Source of the DNA: Pelobacter sp. UBA6093
GTDB lineage: Bacteria; Desulfobacterota; Desulfuromonadia; Desulfuromonadales; Syntrophotaleaceae
NCBI GenBank assembly: GCA_002435955.1
Contig: DIWZ01000033.1
Coordinates: 26,055-90,054 of the forward strand
DNA: 64,000 nt
Reading direction: 5' to 3'
Shown here: positions 26,739 through 35,598 of the stretch, one piece after another
How positions within the stretch are numbered: the first letter of the stretch is position 1
How the letters are laid out: each line of letters begins with the position of its first letter
The notes under the pieces: model-generated
What the model was told of the DNA's origin: nothing
Seen by the model: the letters and a program-made list of their open reading frames with translations, nothing else
Databases searched by the model: none
Program-made: the position numbers and the translations under genes

Positions 26739-26828
26739 ATGCAAGGATAATCACGACCTTTTCCCTTTGAAGAAGGGGGTATCTATGATAGGATTTCTCC
26801 CCGGACAAAGGGCAAAGGAGATCCTCGC

Positions 26829-27593
26829 ATGGGTCAAATCATCGCCATAGCCAACCAAAAAGGCGGCGTCGGCAAAACTACCACCTCCGTAAACCTTTCT
26901 GCCTCCCTCGCGGTGGCGGAAAAAAGAACCCTGCTGGTTGATCTGGATCCTCAATCCAATGCCAGCAGTGGTGTTGGGCTTGCCTCCGAAAATATCCGGC
27001 ATACTACCTATCAGGCATTGCTTGGCCAAGTTGAAACCAGCGAGGTGATCGCTGATACTGGGATCGATTTTTTAAAGATACTCCCCTCGACTACCGACCT
27101 CATCGGCGCCGAAATCGAACTCATCGGTGAGTCGGATCGGGAGTCCCGGCTGAAAAATACCCTCCGACAGGTGAGAGACGATTTTGATTACATTCTCATC
27201 GACTGTCCTCCCTCGCTTGGTTTATTGACTATCAATGCCCTGACTGCTGCCGATTCGGTACTGGTTCCCCTTCAGTGTGAGTACTATGCCATGGAAGGAC
27301 TCAGCCAGTTAACCCGCACCATCGATCTGATTCAGCGGCAACTCAACCCGGCATTATTCCTGCGCGGCATCCTTTTGACCATGTTTGATGGCCGAAATAA
27401 TCTGTCCCACCAGGTCAGTGAGGAGATCCGTCGTCATTTCGTGGATCGCGTTTTCACTACGGTTATCCCGCGTAATGTCCGCTTGTCGGAAGCCCCGAGC
27501 CACGGACTCCCTGTTCTGCAATATGATATTTCCTCCCGGGGAGCCGAAGCATACCTTGCCCTTGCCAGAGAAATCATAAATACAGGCAACTGA
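26829..27593 (+). CDS. parA: Chromosome-partitioning ATPase ParA (Soj)
   Basis: A 254-aa deviant-Walker ATPase. QKGGVGKTTTSVNLS is the Walker A with the signature lysine, LVDLDPQSNASSG follows it, and ILIDCPPSLGLLT is Walker B. It is a short type without an N-terminal helix-turn-helix, as expected for chromosomal ParA. It drives origin segregation with ParB bound at parS (24140-24155). AAAGGAGATCCTCGC precedes the ATG. One base separates it from parB. Confidence 0.97.
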   Translation: MGQIIAIANQKGGVGKTTTSVNLSASLAVAEKRTLLVDLDPQSNASSGVGLASENIRHTTYQALLGQVETSEVIADTGIDFLKILPSTTDLIGAEIELIGESDRESRLKNTLRQVRDDFDYILIDCPPSLGLLTINALTAADSVLVPLQCEYYAMEGLSQLTRTIDLIQRQLNPALFLRGILLTMFDGRNNLSHQVSEEIRRHFVDRVFTTVIPRNVRLSEAPSHGLPVLQYDISSRGAEAYLALAREIINTGN

Positions 27594-27594
27594 T

Positions 27595-28449
27595 ATGACC
27601 AAAAAACCAGCACTCGGCAAAGGGATCGGCGCATTGCTGGATCCTGCCATCAAAGAAGAATCACACCGTTTCTTTTTCTGCCCGATAGAGGAGCTGCGAC
27701 CTCTGAAAAATCAGCCGCGCCAGGTTTTCGATGACCAGAAACTGGCCGAACTCGAGGCGTCCATCAAAGCTCGTGGTATCATCCAGCCTCTGGTTGTGCG
27801 GCGACTGTCCGATCATTACCAGATTATTGCCGGTGAGCGACGTTGGCGTGCGGCTCAACGGGCCGGCTTGAAAAAAGTGCCGGTGCTTATTCATGAGGCC
27901 ACCGAGGATGCTGCCGTAGAAATGGCCCTCATCGAGAACATTCAGCGCGAAAACCTCAATCCCATTGAAGAAGCCGCTGCTTATCACAGTCTCATCCAGG
28001 CATTCAATCTTACCCAGGAGGAAGTGGCCGGCCGCGTCGGTAAAGATCGATCGACCGTTACCAACTCACTGCGCCTGTTACGATTGCCGGAAGCGGTCAG
28101 GGACGATCTTTCGGTTGGTGCGTTGGCCATGGGCCATGCTCGTGCCCTGTTGTCTCTTGAATCCGTACCGATGCAGTTGCTGAGGGTTCGTGATCAGGTG
28201 ATATCCAAGGGAATGTCCGTGCGGGAGACCGAAGCTTTGGTCAAACGGGCCAAAAAAGCAGCTTTGTCACCCCCAGTACCACCGAAAAAAACCGATGCGA
28301 ATTTGCAGTCACTGGAAGACAACCTGAAACAATGTCTGGGAACCAAGGTGAAGATCGTGGCCAAAAAAAAGGGGGGAAAAATAGAAATCAGTTATTTTTC
28401 GCCCGAGGACCTCGATCGGCTTCTGGATCGTCTTGGGATATCCTGTTGA
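27595..28449 (+). CDS. parB: Chromosome-partitioning protein ParB (Spo0J)
   Basis: A 284-aa CTP-dependent DNA clamp that loads at parS. The N-terminal CTPase/ParB box includes RPLKNQPRQVFDDQKL and GERRWRAAQRAG. The ENIQRENLNPIEEA block follows, then the helix-turn-helix LTQEEVAGRVGKDRSTVTNS that reads parS. The C-terminal domain (about residues 235-284) dimerises. It is translated immediately after parA. Confidence 0.96.
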   Translation: MTKKPALGKGIGALLDPAIKEESHRFFFCPIEELRPLKNQPRQVFDDQKLAELEASIKARGIIQPLVVRRLSDHYQIIAGERRWRAAQRAGLKKVPVLIHEATEDAAVEMALIENIQRENLNPIEEAAAYHSLIQAFNLTQEEVAGRVGKDRSTVTNSLRLLRLPEAVRDDLSVGALAMGHARALLSLESVPMQLLRVRDQVISKGMSVRETEALVKRAKKAALSPPVPPKKTDANLQSLEDNLKQCLGTKVKIVAKKKGGKIEISYFSPEDLDRLLDRLGISC

Positions 28450-28468
28450 GAAAGCGAAGAAAATCGTG

Positions 28469-28870
28469 ATGAGACGAAAGGAAAAACGGGCCTTGTCCAA
28501 GGACACTAATGCCCAGACGGGCGAAATCAGGGCTTTTCTCGGAGATGGAAGCAAGTTTGAAGGAACCCTTGTCTTTGACGACATCGTGCGTATGGATGGT
28601 CATTTTCAAGGAAGTATTACCTCCAGCGATACGCTCATTGCGGGCCAAACGGCCGAGATCCTGGCTGATATCCGGGTTGGTACCCTGATCTTATCCGGAA
28701 AGTTCAAGGGTACCATCGAAGCCCGGAATAAGGTCGAATTACGAGCTCCCGCGATTGTGGAAGGAACCATCCAGACCCCGATACTTCTGGTGGAAGAGGG
28801 GGTGGTTCTCAATAGCTCCATTAGCATGCCTGCTACCAATCTTGCCACCAGCCCCGCTATCTCAGATTAA
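28469..28870 (+). CDS. Bactofilin family cytoskeletal protein
   Basis: A 133-aa protein with the bactofilin (DUF583) beta-helix core. Repeating short strands include FLGDGSKFEGTLVFDD, GHFQGSITSSDTL, GTLILSGKFKGTIEARNKVEL and APAIVEGTIQTPIL. A short charged N-terminus and a Ser/Thr/Ala tail flank it. Bactofilins self-assemble into filaments, and in several bacteria they position ParAB at the pole. The location 20 bases after parB fits such a role, but that is inference. The start is uncertain: GTG 28466 or ATG 28469, with an open frame back to 28433 inside parB. Confidence 0.88.
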   Translation: MRRKEKRALSKDTNAQTGEIRAFLGDGSKFEGTLVFDDIVRMDGHFQGSITSSDTLIAGQTAEILADIRVGTLILSGKFKGTIEARNKVELRAPAIVEGTIQTPILLVEEGVVLNSSISMPATNLATSPAISD

Positions 28871-29431
28871 TCCTTTTGCCGGGTGGGCTTCCCTTGATAA
28901 GTGGTGGACGTAAGCGATATGAGCGGCTGTCGGTAATCTCATCCTTCGCTCACCTGCCCCTTATTTGATGCTTTCGCAACGAAGTATATTTTACTAGAGG
29001 TTGTGGTTTGCTAAGGTTGAGGACATACATATGGTATGTCGACGTCCTGAAAAACCCTTCAACGCAGTAGGCGGACATTTGCTGACGCCATCTTTCCTGA
29101 TCAATGATCAGTATATGACCTCAGTTGCTCAGAAGTTACCATCCTGGACAGGATCGAAAGGGCGATCTGGTTACAGGCGGGCCATTTTTTTGTTGGTCTT
29201 TGTTCATGTAGCTGTGTTGGTACCGGCTGTTGTTGAAAATACTGAATCAGCGGCAGGCCCGGGCCGGATAAGTCATAGCGCAGCCAGCAGTGCAGCTTGA
29301 AGCGAATCCTGGTGCGCAGTCAGGTCAGGATGCGTCGTCTGTGACACTAAAAGAATGTTTTGAAGATAATAATGGGGGCGGCCTGCAACAGGTCGCCTTT
29401 GTTGTAGGAACCTGATTTAGGGGGATGTGTG
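28871..29431. other. Bactofilin-dinB intergenic region with possible gene remnant
   Basis: A 561-base gap. TTGATGCTTTCGCAA at 28965-28979 matches 15 bases of the family B repeat end. An ORF from ATG 29031 (GAGG eight bases upstream) to 29300 encodes 89 residues with one hydrophobic stretch (AIFLLVFVHVAVLVPAVV). A different frame then stays open to the stop at about 29417 (VTLKECFEDNNGGGLQQV), so the whole could be a frameshifted remnant of one membrane protein gene. I recognise no family. Confidence 0.35.
29377..29404 (+). terminator. Possible terminator before dinB
   Basis: The stem GGCGGCCTG-CAA-CAGGTCGCC (one G-T pair) is followed by TTTGTTGT. It would end transcription coming from bactofilin or the remnant ORF, 28 bases before dinB. 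Confidence 0.45.
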
Positions 29432-30628
29432 ATGGGTGAAAACCTCGTCGTCAAAACCATTCTACATCTCGACATGGATGCGTTTTACGCCAGCGTCGAA
29501 CAGCTGGATCGTGCGGAGTTACAGGGCCGTCCTGTGATTGTCGGCGGGCATGGAATGCGCGGAGTCGTTTGTGCGTGTTCTTACGAGGCGCGAACGTTCG
29601 GTGTGCATTCGGCCATGCCCATCGCCCGGGCATTGCGGCTCTGTCCCCACGCAACGGTGCTCCCGGTGCGCATGGCACGATATCAGGAGATATCAGGGCA
29701 GGTTTTCGAAATTTTCGAAAGGTATACCGACCTCATTGAGCCCATATCGGTGGATGAGGCGTTTCTGGATGTAACGGACAGCAAGCGTCTGTTTGGATGT
29801 GGCTGGGACATCGCAACGAAAATCCGACGAGATGTTCGTGACGAATTGGGGCTTGCCATCAGTGTCGGCATTGCACCTAACAAGTTTTTGGCCAAATTGG
29901 CCTCGGAGCAAGCCAAGCCGGATGGCATATTCCAGGTCCCGGAGGCCATGGATGATTTTCTGCTACCCCTGCCATTAAAGCGTTTGTGGGGCGTGGGGCC
30001 GGTGATGCTGCAGGAACTTGAAGCCTTGGGATTGCGAACGGTGGGCGATTTACGCACCATGGATCGTTCTTTCCTGGAGGGACGATTAGGCAAGGCCGGT
30101 GCCATGTTGTTCAGGTTGGCAAGGGGGGAAGATACCCGTCAAGTAACCCCGGAACGGGAGTTGAAGTCTATTGGTCATGAGGATACTTTTGACAAAGATC
30201 TCTGGCAATCTGAGTCGATGCATGTGGTGCTGCTCGACCTTGCCGAACGGGTGGCGACGCGACTTCGACGGCATGGCGTGATGGGCACAACCCTGACCCT
30301 CAAGGTCAAGTATGCCGACTTTTCGTCGGTGACACGTTCCAGAACCGTGGTGGACGGAATCGCAAATGCCGGTGACATGTTCGTTTTGGCCAAGGAACTG
30401 CTGGATAAAACCGAGGCGGGCAGAAAACCGGTGCGTCTGCTCGGCATCAGCCTTAACAATTTACAGGAAGCGGGGAGCGGTCAGGGTTTGTTGTTCGATG
30501 GGCAACGCCAGCGGCAGTTGAATGACCTCGATCGCGCGATGGACCGCCTGCGGGAACGCTACGGGGAGAAAGGCATCTGCCGCGCCACCCTGGTCGGGCA
30601 CCGCCAAAGAGGCTTATCGGAGGATTAA
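29432..30628 (+). CDS. dinB: DNA polymerase IV (Y-family translesion polymerase)
   Basis: A 398-aa error-prone polymerase that copies past damaged bases. LHLDMDAFYASVEQ and SVDEAFLDVT carry the catalytic acidic residues. The little-finger domain follows after the VGPVMLQELEALGL helix-hairpin-helix. No clear clamp-binding motif is seen at the very C-terminus, although SGQGLLFDG may serve. AGGGGGA lies 7 bases before the ATG at 29432; a GTG three bases earlier is also possible. It converges with and overlaps the 3' end of the TIM-barrel gene by 15 bases. Confidence 0.95.
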   Translation: MGENLVVKTILHLDMDAFYASVEQLDRAELQGRPVIVGGHGMRGVVCACSYEARTFGVHSAMPIARALRLCPHATVLPVRMARYQEISGQVFEIFERYTDLIEPISVDEAFLDVTDSKRLFGCGWDIATKIRRDVRDELGLAISVGIAPNKFLAKLASEQAKPDGIFQVPEAMDDFLLPLPLKRLWGVGPVMLQELEALGLRTVGDLRTMDRSFLEGRLGKAGAMLFRLARGEDTRQVTPERELKSIGHEDTFDKDLWQSESMHVVLLDLAERVATRLRRHGVMGTTLTLKVKYADFSSVTRSRTVVDGIANAGDMFVLAKELLDKTEAGRKPVRLLGISLNNLQEAGSGQGLLFDGQRQRQLNDLDRAMDRLRERYGEKGICRATLVGHRQRGLSED

Positions 30629-31387
30629 CGGCGTTACGCTGTCTACACAGCGCAACAACGCGTCGCAGTCGTGAATTTCCAGCGTAATGGTCGGTGCAGT
30701 TTGGAGCGTGCGAACCAGGCGGAAAAAAGTATCGAAATCGATGTCCCCCTCCCCTACGGCCATATGTGCATCGCGGTCACCGCAGTTGTCATGAATATGC
30801 AGATGCCGTATCCAGGGCGCAAGCGATGTGAACCACTGCTCCATAGAGCGTTTGGCGAACAGGCGCCAGTGGCCGACATCAAAACAATGGCCCAGCCACG
30901 GAGAATCGAGCTCTTTGAAAACCGCTACCAGGGTATGTGGGGTCTCCTCAAAGATATTCTCCAGGAGTAACGGGCATTGCTGGCGGCCGGCCTGTTCAAT
31001 TAGGGCAGGAAAAAACTCCAGGCAGGCATCGATCCATGGCTGGCTGTTTCCACCGTAACGCCAGCGATCAAACCCAGGGTGCAGAACCACCAGGCGGGCA
31101 TGGAGGAGTTCGGCAACCTCGAGCGTTTGCATCCAGCGCTGCCGGGTTGCTTCACGCACCAGAGGTTCGAGAGCGCCAGGGTTCAGATCCATAAACGGCG
31201 CATGCACCGTAACAGCCAACCCCTCCGCGGCCAACCGGTGGCCTGCCCGCTTGACGGCAGGGCGTAGCAACGGGTCGAGATCGGGCCATTTAAAGGCGAT
31301 TTCAGGTTGCAGCCGATGTTTTTGCAGTAGCGGGAAGTGCCGGTCGAACTGGCTGAAAGGGATATGCACATGCAGTTGATCAGGCAT
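30614..31387 (-). CDS. TIM-barrel protein of the sugar-phosphate isomerase/AP-endonuclease 2 superfamily
   Basis: A 257-aa protein of the xylose-isomerase-like barrel. Metal-binding residues are expected in LAVTVHAPFMDLNPG, LVVLHPGF, LLLENIFEETP, HCFDVGHWRLF, HLHIHDNCGDRDAHMAVGEG and ITLEIHD, all of which are present. Members include sugar isomerases, AP endonucleases and the cobamide-remodelling phosphodiesterase CbiR; sequence reading alone cannot choose among them. GGAGGTG precedes the ATG at 31387, which overlaps the end of the decayed channel gene by eight bases, so the two were once translationally coupled. Confidence 0.75.
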   Translation of the reverse strand: MPDQLHVHIPFSQFDRHFPLLQKHRLQPEIAFKWPDLDPLLRPAVKRAGHRLAAEGLAVTVHAPFMDLNPGALEPLVREATRQRWMQTLEVAELLHARLVVLHPGFDRWRYGGNSQPWIDACLEFFPALIEQAGRQQCPLLLENIFEETPHTLVAVFKELDSPWLGHCFDVGHWRLFAKRSMEQWFTSLAPWIRHLHIHDNCGDRDAHMAVGEGDIDFDTFFRLVRTLQTAPTITLEIHDCDALLRCVDSVTPLILR

Positions 31388-31830
31388 TGGCGACACCTCC
31401 GCAGGCGACCTGGTCCAGCTTGTGGATGGCGGCCGGTTCGCCAAGAGTAATGAGCATGTCTTCGGCTTGCATGGTCGTGTCGGATTCGGGATTGACGAGC
31501 ATAGTTTTATACCTTTTATTGCTGGCGATGATCCTGATGCCCCAGGTGCCGCGATTTTCCGACGAGACCAGGAATTTGTCCACCAGCAGGCAGGTGGGCG
31601 TCCCGGCGCATGGATAGTCCGACAGCCTCCTAGGCCGATGGTAAAGATCTTGCCTTCCATGGAAAGGTCGTGTACCTCTTTATAACCGACGGTGGTCAGC
31701 GTGATAACCGTCATATAAAGAGCGTCTAAAGCCCTCACCCTTCGATATGGACGTAACCGGTGGTGCCCCACAGCCCGACAGCCAGAATCGGGATCAGCAG
31801 GCAGATGCGCAAGGGTCGGACAGGATGCAT
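31380..31830 (-). pseudogene. Decayed potassium channel (Kch/TrkA type)
   Basis: Three pieces of a single channel remain. An N-terminal helix starts at ATG 31830 behind GGAGG (MHPVRPLRICLLIPILAVG) and hits a frameshift near 31735. The pore follows in another frame with the K+ selectivity filter TLTTVGYKEV. After GKIFTIG the NAD-binding TrkA-N region is missing, and the 26-bp repeat at 31608-31633 sits at the break. The TrkA-C tail (MLVNPESDTTMQAEDMLITLGEP) then resumes and ends at 31380. At least one frameshift and a large internal deletion make a functional product unlikely. Confidence 0.82.
31608..31633. repeat. 26-bp repeat, copy 2, at channel deletion junction
   Basis: Identical over 26 bases to 53-78. 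It lies exactly where the potassium-channel reading frame loses its TrkA-N domain, so it is probably a scar of element insertion and imprecise loss, or of recombination between repeats. Confidence 0.75.
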
Positions 31831-32039
31831 GGGCCCTCCGAGATCAAAGCTCCTCGGATCATAGCTTTGAACCGCTAAAAAGGCAAGACGCGGGTGCTGG
31901 CATCCTCGTGGCATCATCGTGTCAGGGCGGGATGTATAGTAATATAGAAGCAAAACATCTGCTTATGATTCTGCCCGGGAGGTAAATCGGCAGGGATCGA
32001 CAACAGCAGCACGAACGCCGCCGTCGCAGCAGGAGAAGT

Positions 32040-33440
32040 ATGACGACCTTTGTGAAAACTCATCTCGCACAACCGATAAGCTGCCATGACGATCTGGTGA
32101 CCTATCTGTTGCGGAATATTCGGCCCTCCGAGCAGTGGGGAATCGGTGTCGAAGTGGAAAAGCTGGTGGTCGACCGACCCACCGGGACGGCAGTTAATTT
32201 TTCCCGCGTTGAGGAGTTACTGCAGCGACTCGAAATAGCCGGAGGCTGGATAGGCCAGCGTGAGGCGGGACGCCTGATTGCATTGATCGGAGAGTCGTCT
32301 TCGGTGACTCTGGAGCCTGGCGGACAACTGGAATTATCTGGCAAGTTGTGTAACGATCTGTACTGTTGTCAACAGGATCTTTCGCGCCATATTCACCGCA
32401 TCGTTACCGCCGGCCAGCCTCTAGGCCTGACCTTTCTGGGTTTGGGCGTTCAACCCATAACCCCCATGCAAGCCATCGATTGGTTGCCCAAGCCGCGTTA
32501 TGCCATCATGCGTGAATACATGCGGCGTACCGGTGATCGTGGTCTGCACATGATGAAGCTCAGCGCCGGCCTGCAGGTTAATCTCGATTTTTGCGACGAA
32601 GCCGATTGTATCGACAAATTGCGAACAGGGCAGTTGTTGGCGCCGTTGTTTTACGCGCTGTTCGCCAACTCACCACTGATGAATGGGCAGCCGACGGGAT
32701 TTCTTTCTACCCGGGGGGATATCTGGGCGCGAACCGACCCAGATCGTTCCGGCCTCATTCCGGGGTTGTTTCGGCCCGGTGCGGGGTTATCCACCTATGT
32801 CGAGTATGCCCTTGATGTGCCCATGTATTTTATCCAGCGTGAAGGGCAGCTGGTCGATCTGACCCAGAGACGCTTCAGTTTCAGGCAGTTTGTGGCCGAA
32901 GGCTTCGAAGGCCATCGCCCTGCCCTGGCCGATTGGGATTTGCATCTTTCCACCCTGTTTCCCGAGGTGCGCCTGCGACCCCAGATCGAATTACGCAGCG
33001 CCGACAGCTTGCCGCCGCATCTGGTCATGGCGGTTGCCGCGTTGGCGAAAGGCCTGTTGTACGATGCCGAGGCCCGCTACCAGATCGGTCGTTTACTCGA
33101 TCCCGGCGACGATCCCGGACGCATGGAACTTTATCGCAATTCCTGGCGGCTGGGATTGCGAACCCCGTGTGGCAAACATACATTGCGTGAAGTCGCGTGC
33201 GAGGTGCTGATTCTGGCCCGGGAGGGTTTGCTGCGGCAGGGCACCGGACGTTCTTCCAGTGAGGATGAAGCAAATTTTCTTGATGGCATTGAGGAAGTTG
33301 CACACAGCGGGGTTACTCTGGCCGAGAGATTGCTGCAAGTCTGGAAGGGCAGCCCGGAACAACGTTTGGCAGCATTGCTGGCGCACTGCGGATATCCCGA
33401 AGCCGTTTCAGGGGATGCAGAGCCTTTGGCAATAATCTGA
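32040..33440 (+). CDS. gshA: Glutamate-cysteine ligase (GCS2/EgtA type)
   Basis: A 466-aa ATP-dependent ligase forming gamma-glutamylcysteine, the first step of glutathione synthesis. Recognisable segments are WGIGVEVEKLVV near the N-terminus, LEPGGQLELSGK in the ATP/metal site, KLSAGLQVNLDF, and the substrate-region RPQIELRSADSLPPHL. The size and motifs fit the plant/alpha-proteobacterial GCS2 class rather than E. coli GshA. GGAGAAGT precedes the ATG. No gshB is in the window, so the end product (glutathione or gamma-glutamylcysteine) is unknown. tkt starts 50 bases downstream. Confidence 0.88.
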   Translation: MTTFVKTHLAQPISCHDDLVTYLLRNIRPSEQWGIGVEVEKLVVDRPTGTAVNFSRVEELLQRLEIAGGWIGQREAGRLIALIGESSSVTLEPGGQLELSGKLCNDLYCCQQDLSRHIHRIVTAGQPLGLTFLGLGVQPITPMQAIDWLPKPRYAIMREYMRRTGDRGLHMMKLSAGLQVNLDFCDEADCIDKLRTGQLLAPLFYALFANSPLMNGQPTGFLSTRGDIWARTDPDRSGLIPGLFRPGAGLSTYVEYALDVPMYFIQREGQLVDLTQRRFSFRQFVAEGFEGHRPALADWDLHLSTLFPEVRLRPQIELRSADSLPPHLVMAVAALAKGLLYDAEARYQIGRLLDPGDDPGRMELYRNSWRLGLRTPCGKHTLREVACEVLILAREGLLRQGTGRSSSEDEANFLDGIEEVAHSGVTLAERLLQVWKGSPEQRLAALLAHCGYPEAVSGDAEPLAII

Positions 33441-33490
33441 AACGCCGGCGCCCCAAGGTCGGGGCATCGGTTACCGCGAGGAGGGCAGAC

Positions 33491-35485
33491 ATGAACTTTG
33501 AAATGCTGGATCAGAAGCTGGTTCGGGAATCTATCGACACCATTCGCCTGCTGGCGGCCGACGCGGTGGAAAAGGCCCGTTCCGGGCATCCCGGCACCCC
33601 CATGGAAGCGGCCCCCATCGCGTATCTGCTCTATACCCGTCATCTGCGCCACAATCCGGGCAATCCCGCCTGGCCGGGGCGCGACCGGTTCATTCTGTCC
33701 TGCGGGCATGCCTCCATGCTCCTTTACAGCATTTTGCACCTGACCGGCTATGACCTGTCGCTGGATGAACTGCAGCAGTTCAGGCAGCTCGACAGCCGTA
33801 CCCCGGGACATCCGGAATTCGGCCATACCCCTGGCGTGGAGACCACCACCGGGCCGCTTGGGCAAGGGGTGGCGGTGGGTGTCGGTATGGCCATGGGGGC
33901 TCGCATACTGGCAGAAAAGGTTCACGCCGACCTGTTCAATTACCATATTTATGCTCTGTGCTCCGACGGCGACATGATGGAAGGATTGGCGGCGGAGGCG
34001 GTCTCGTTGGCGGGGCATCTGCAGTTGGGCAATCTGATTTACCTGTATCTCGACAATCACATCACCATCGAGGGCGGGACCGACCTGGCCTTTAGTGATG
34101 AAACGGCCAGCAGGTTTCTCTCATACGGCTGGCATGTCCAACATGTCGAAGGGGAGAATCTGGCTGAAATCGATACCGCCCTGATGCACGCCAAGAACGA
34201 CTCCCGCCCTTCGCTGATTATCGCTCGCACCCATATCGGGTTTGGCGCACCGAACAAACAGGACACTGCGGAAGCGCACGGTGCGCCGCTGGGTGCGCAG
34301 GAACTGCGCTTGACCAAAGAGTTTTTCGGAAGAGATCCCGATGTTGCGTTTGCTGTCCCAGCAGCGGTGGCCATGCATATGGGTGCGGCCAGGGAGCGTG
34401 GCACACATCTGGAGGACGCCTGGCAGCAACAGCTGGAGGACGCTCTGGCAAATAACCATACGAACCTGGCCACCTGGCAGCAGGCCGTCGAAAACGGATT
34501 GCCATCGGGGTGGCAATCCGCTTTGCCCAGCTTTAGCATCGCTGACGGTAAGCTGGCCACCCGTCAGGCCAGTGGCGTGACCCTCAATGCGTTGGCCGAG
34601 CGTCTCCCCCTGCTGTTGGGAGGTTCCGCGGATCTGGCTCCGTCCACCAATACGACCCTTAAAAAGGAGGGATCTTTCCGACCCGGCACGGCGGACCGAA
34701 ATATCCACTTCGGGGTGCGCGAACATGCTATGGGCGCTATTCTCAATGGGCTATCCCATACCCCGGGGTTGATCCCTTTCGGCGGTACCTTCCTGATTTT
34801 TTCCGATTATATGCGACCGCCCATACGACTGGCCGCCATGATGGGATTGGCACCGATTTACGTGTTTACCCACGACTCCATCGGTCTGGGAGAAGACGGC
34901 CCCACTCATCAACCCGTGGAACAACTGGCGGCCCTGCGTGCTATCCCCAACCTTACGGTTATCCGTCCTTGCGACGCCAACGAAACGGTGCAGGCGTGGC
35001 GAGCGGCCCTGGAAAATCGTCGGGGTCCCACCGCATTGGTGCTGACACGGCAGGGGTTGCCGGTTCTCGACCGGCGTTTGCATGGCGCTGCCGAGGGGTT
35101 GCTGCGAGGCGGTTACGTATTGGCCCCCGAGGAAGGTCCATTAAAGTTGCTGCTGATAGCCAGCGGTTCGGAGGTGGCACCGGCCCTTGAGGCACGCTCC
35201 ATACTGCAGGCTGAGGGTTTTGGCGTGCGGGTGATCTCCCTGCCCTGCTGGGAGCTGTTCGACGCCCAGCCACAGGCCTACCGTGACGAAGTGCTGCCCC
35301 CCGGCCCGGCCATGCGGGTTGCCGTCGAGGCCGGTATCGGCATGGGCTGGGAGCGGTATGTCGGAGCATCCGGAACGGTGTTGTGCATGACCGGTTTCGG
35401 TGCCAGCGCACCGGGTGAGGCTTTGATGAAAAAATTCGGTTTCACCGCCGAGCAGTTGGTAGCCCGGATCAAGCCGCTGTTGTAA
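33491..35485 (+). CDS. tkt: Transketolase
   Basis: A 664-aa thiamine-diphosphate enzyme of the non-oxidative pentose phosphate pathway. The N-terminal ThDP domain shows KARSGHPGTPMEAAP, GPLGQGVAVGVGMAMG and the metal-binding CSDGDMMEG. The pyrimidine domain has FGVREHAMGAILNGLS, where the glutamate activates the cofactor, and DSIGLGEDGPTHQPVEQL. A C-terminal domain follows from about residue 530. It is full length in one chain, unlike split archaeal types. GAGGAGGGCAGAC precedes the ATG. Confidence 0.97.
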   Translation: MNFEMLDQKLVRESIDTIRLLAADAVEKARSGHPGTPMEAAPIAYLLYTRHLRHNPGNPAWPGRDRFILSCGHASMLLYSILHLTGYDLSLDELQQFRQLDSRTPGHPEFGHTPGVETTTGPLGQGVAVGVGMAMGARILAEKVHADLFNYHIYALCSDGDMMEGLAAEAVSLAGHLQLGNLIYLYLDNHITIEGGTDLAFSDETASRFLSYGWHVQHVEGENLAEIDTALMHAKNDSRPSLIIARTHIGFGAPNKQDTAEAHGAPLGAQELRLTKEFFGRDPDVAFAVPAAVAMHMGAARERGTHLEDAWQQQLEDALANNHTNLATWQQAVENGLPSGWQSALPSFSIADGKLATRQASGVTLNALAERLPLLLGGSADLAPSTNTTLKKEGSFRPGTADRNIHFGVREHAMGAILNGLSHTPGLIPFGGTFLIFSDYMRPPIRLAAMMGLAPIYVFTHDSIGLGEDGPTHQPVEQLAALRAIPNLTVIRPCDANETVQAWRAALENRRGPTALVLTRQGLPVLDRRLHGAAEGLLRGGYVLAPEEGPLKLLLIASGSEVAPALEARSILQAEGFGVRVISLPCWELFDAQPQAYRDEVLPPGPAMRVAVEAGIGMGWERYVGASGTVLCMTGFGASAPGEALMKKFGFTAEQLVARIKPLL

Positions 35486-35598
35486 ATGGCAAAGGATACG
35501 CGCAGTGAACGTGCAACAAAATTTTTCCTGACATGTAAACCTTTGTACGAGGTCGTGCGTCTTACATGACAAGAGATTATCCATGTGAGGGATCGGAT

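Noticed and set aside
30614..31771. One 385-residue ORF fusing a channel pore with a TIM barrel
   Set aside because: Only residues from 31387 onward fit the TIM-barrel family, with a good ribosome site. The upstream part reads the broken channel gene partly out of frame.
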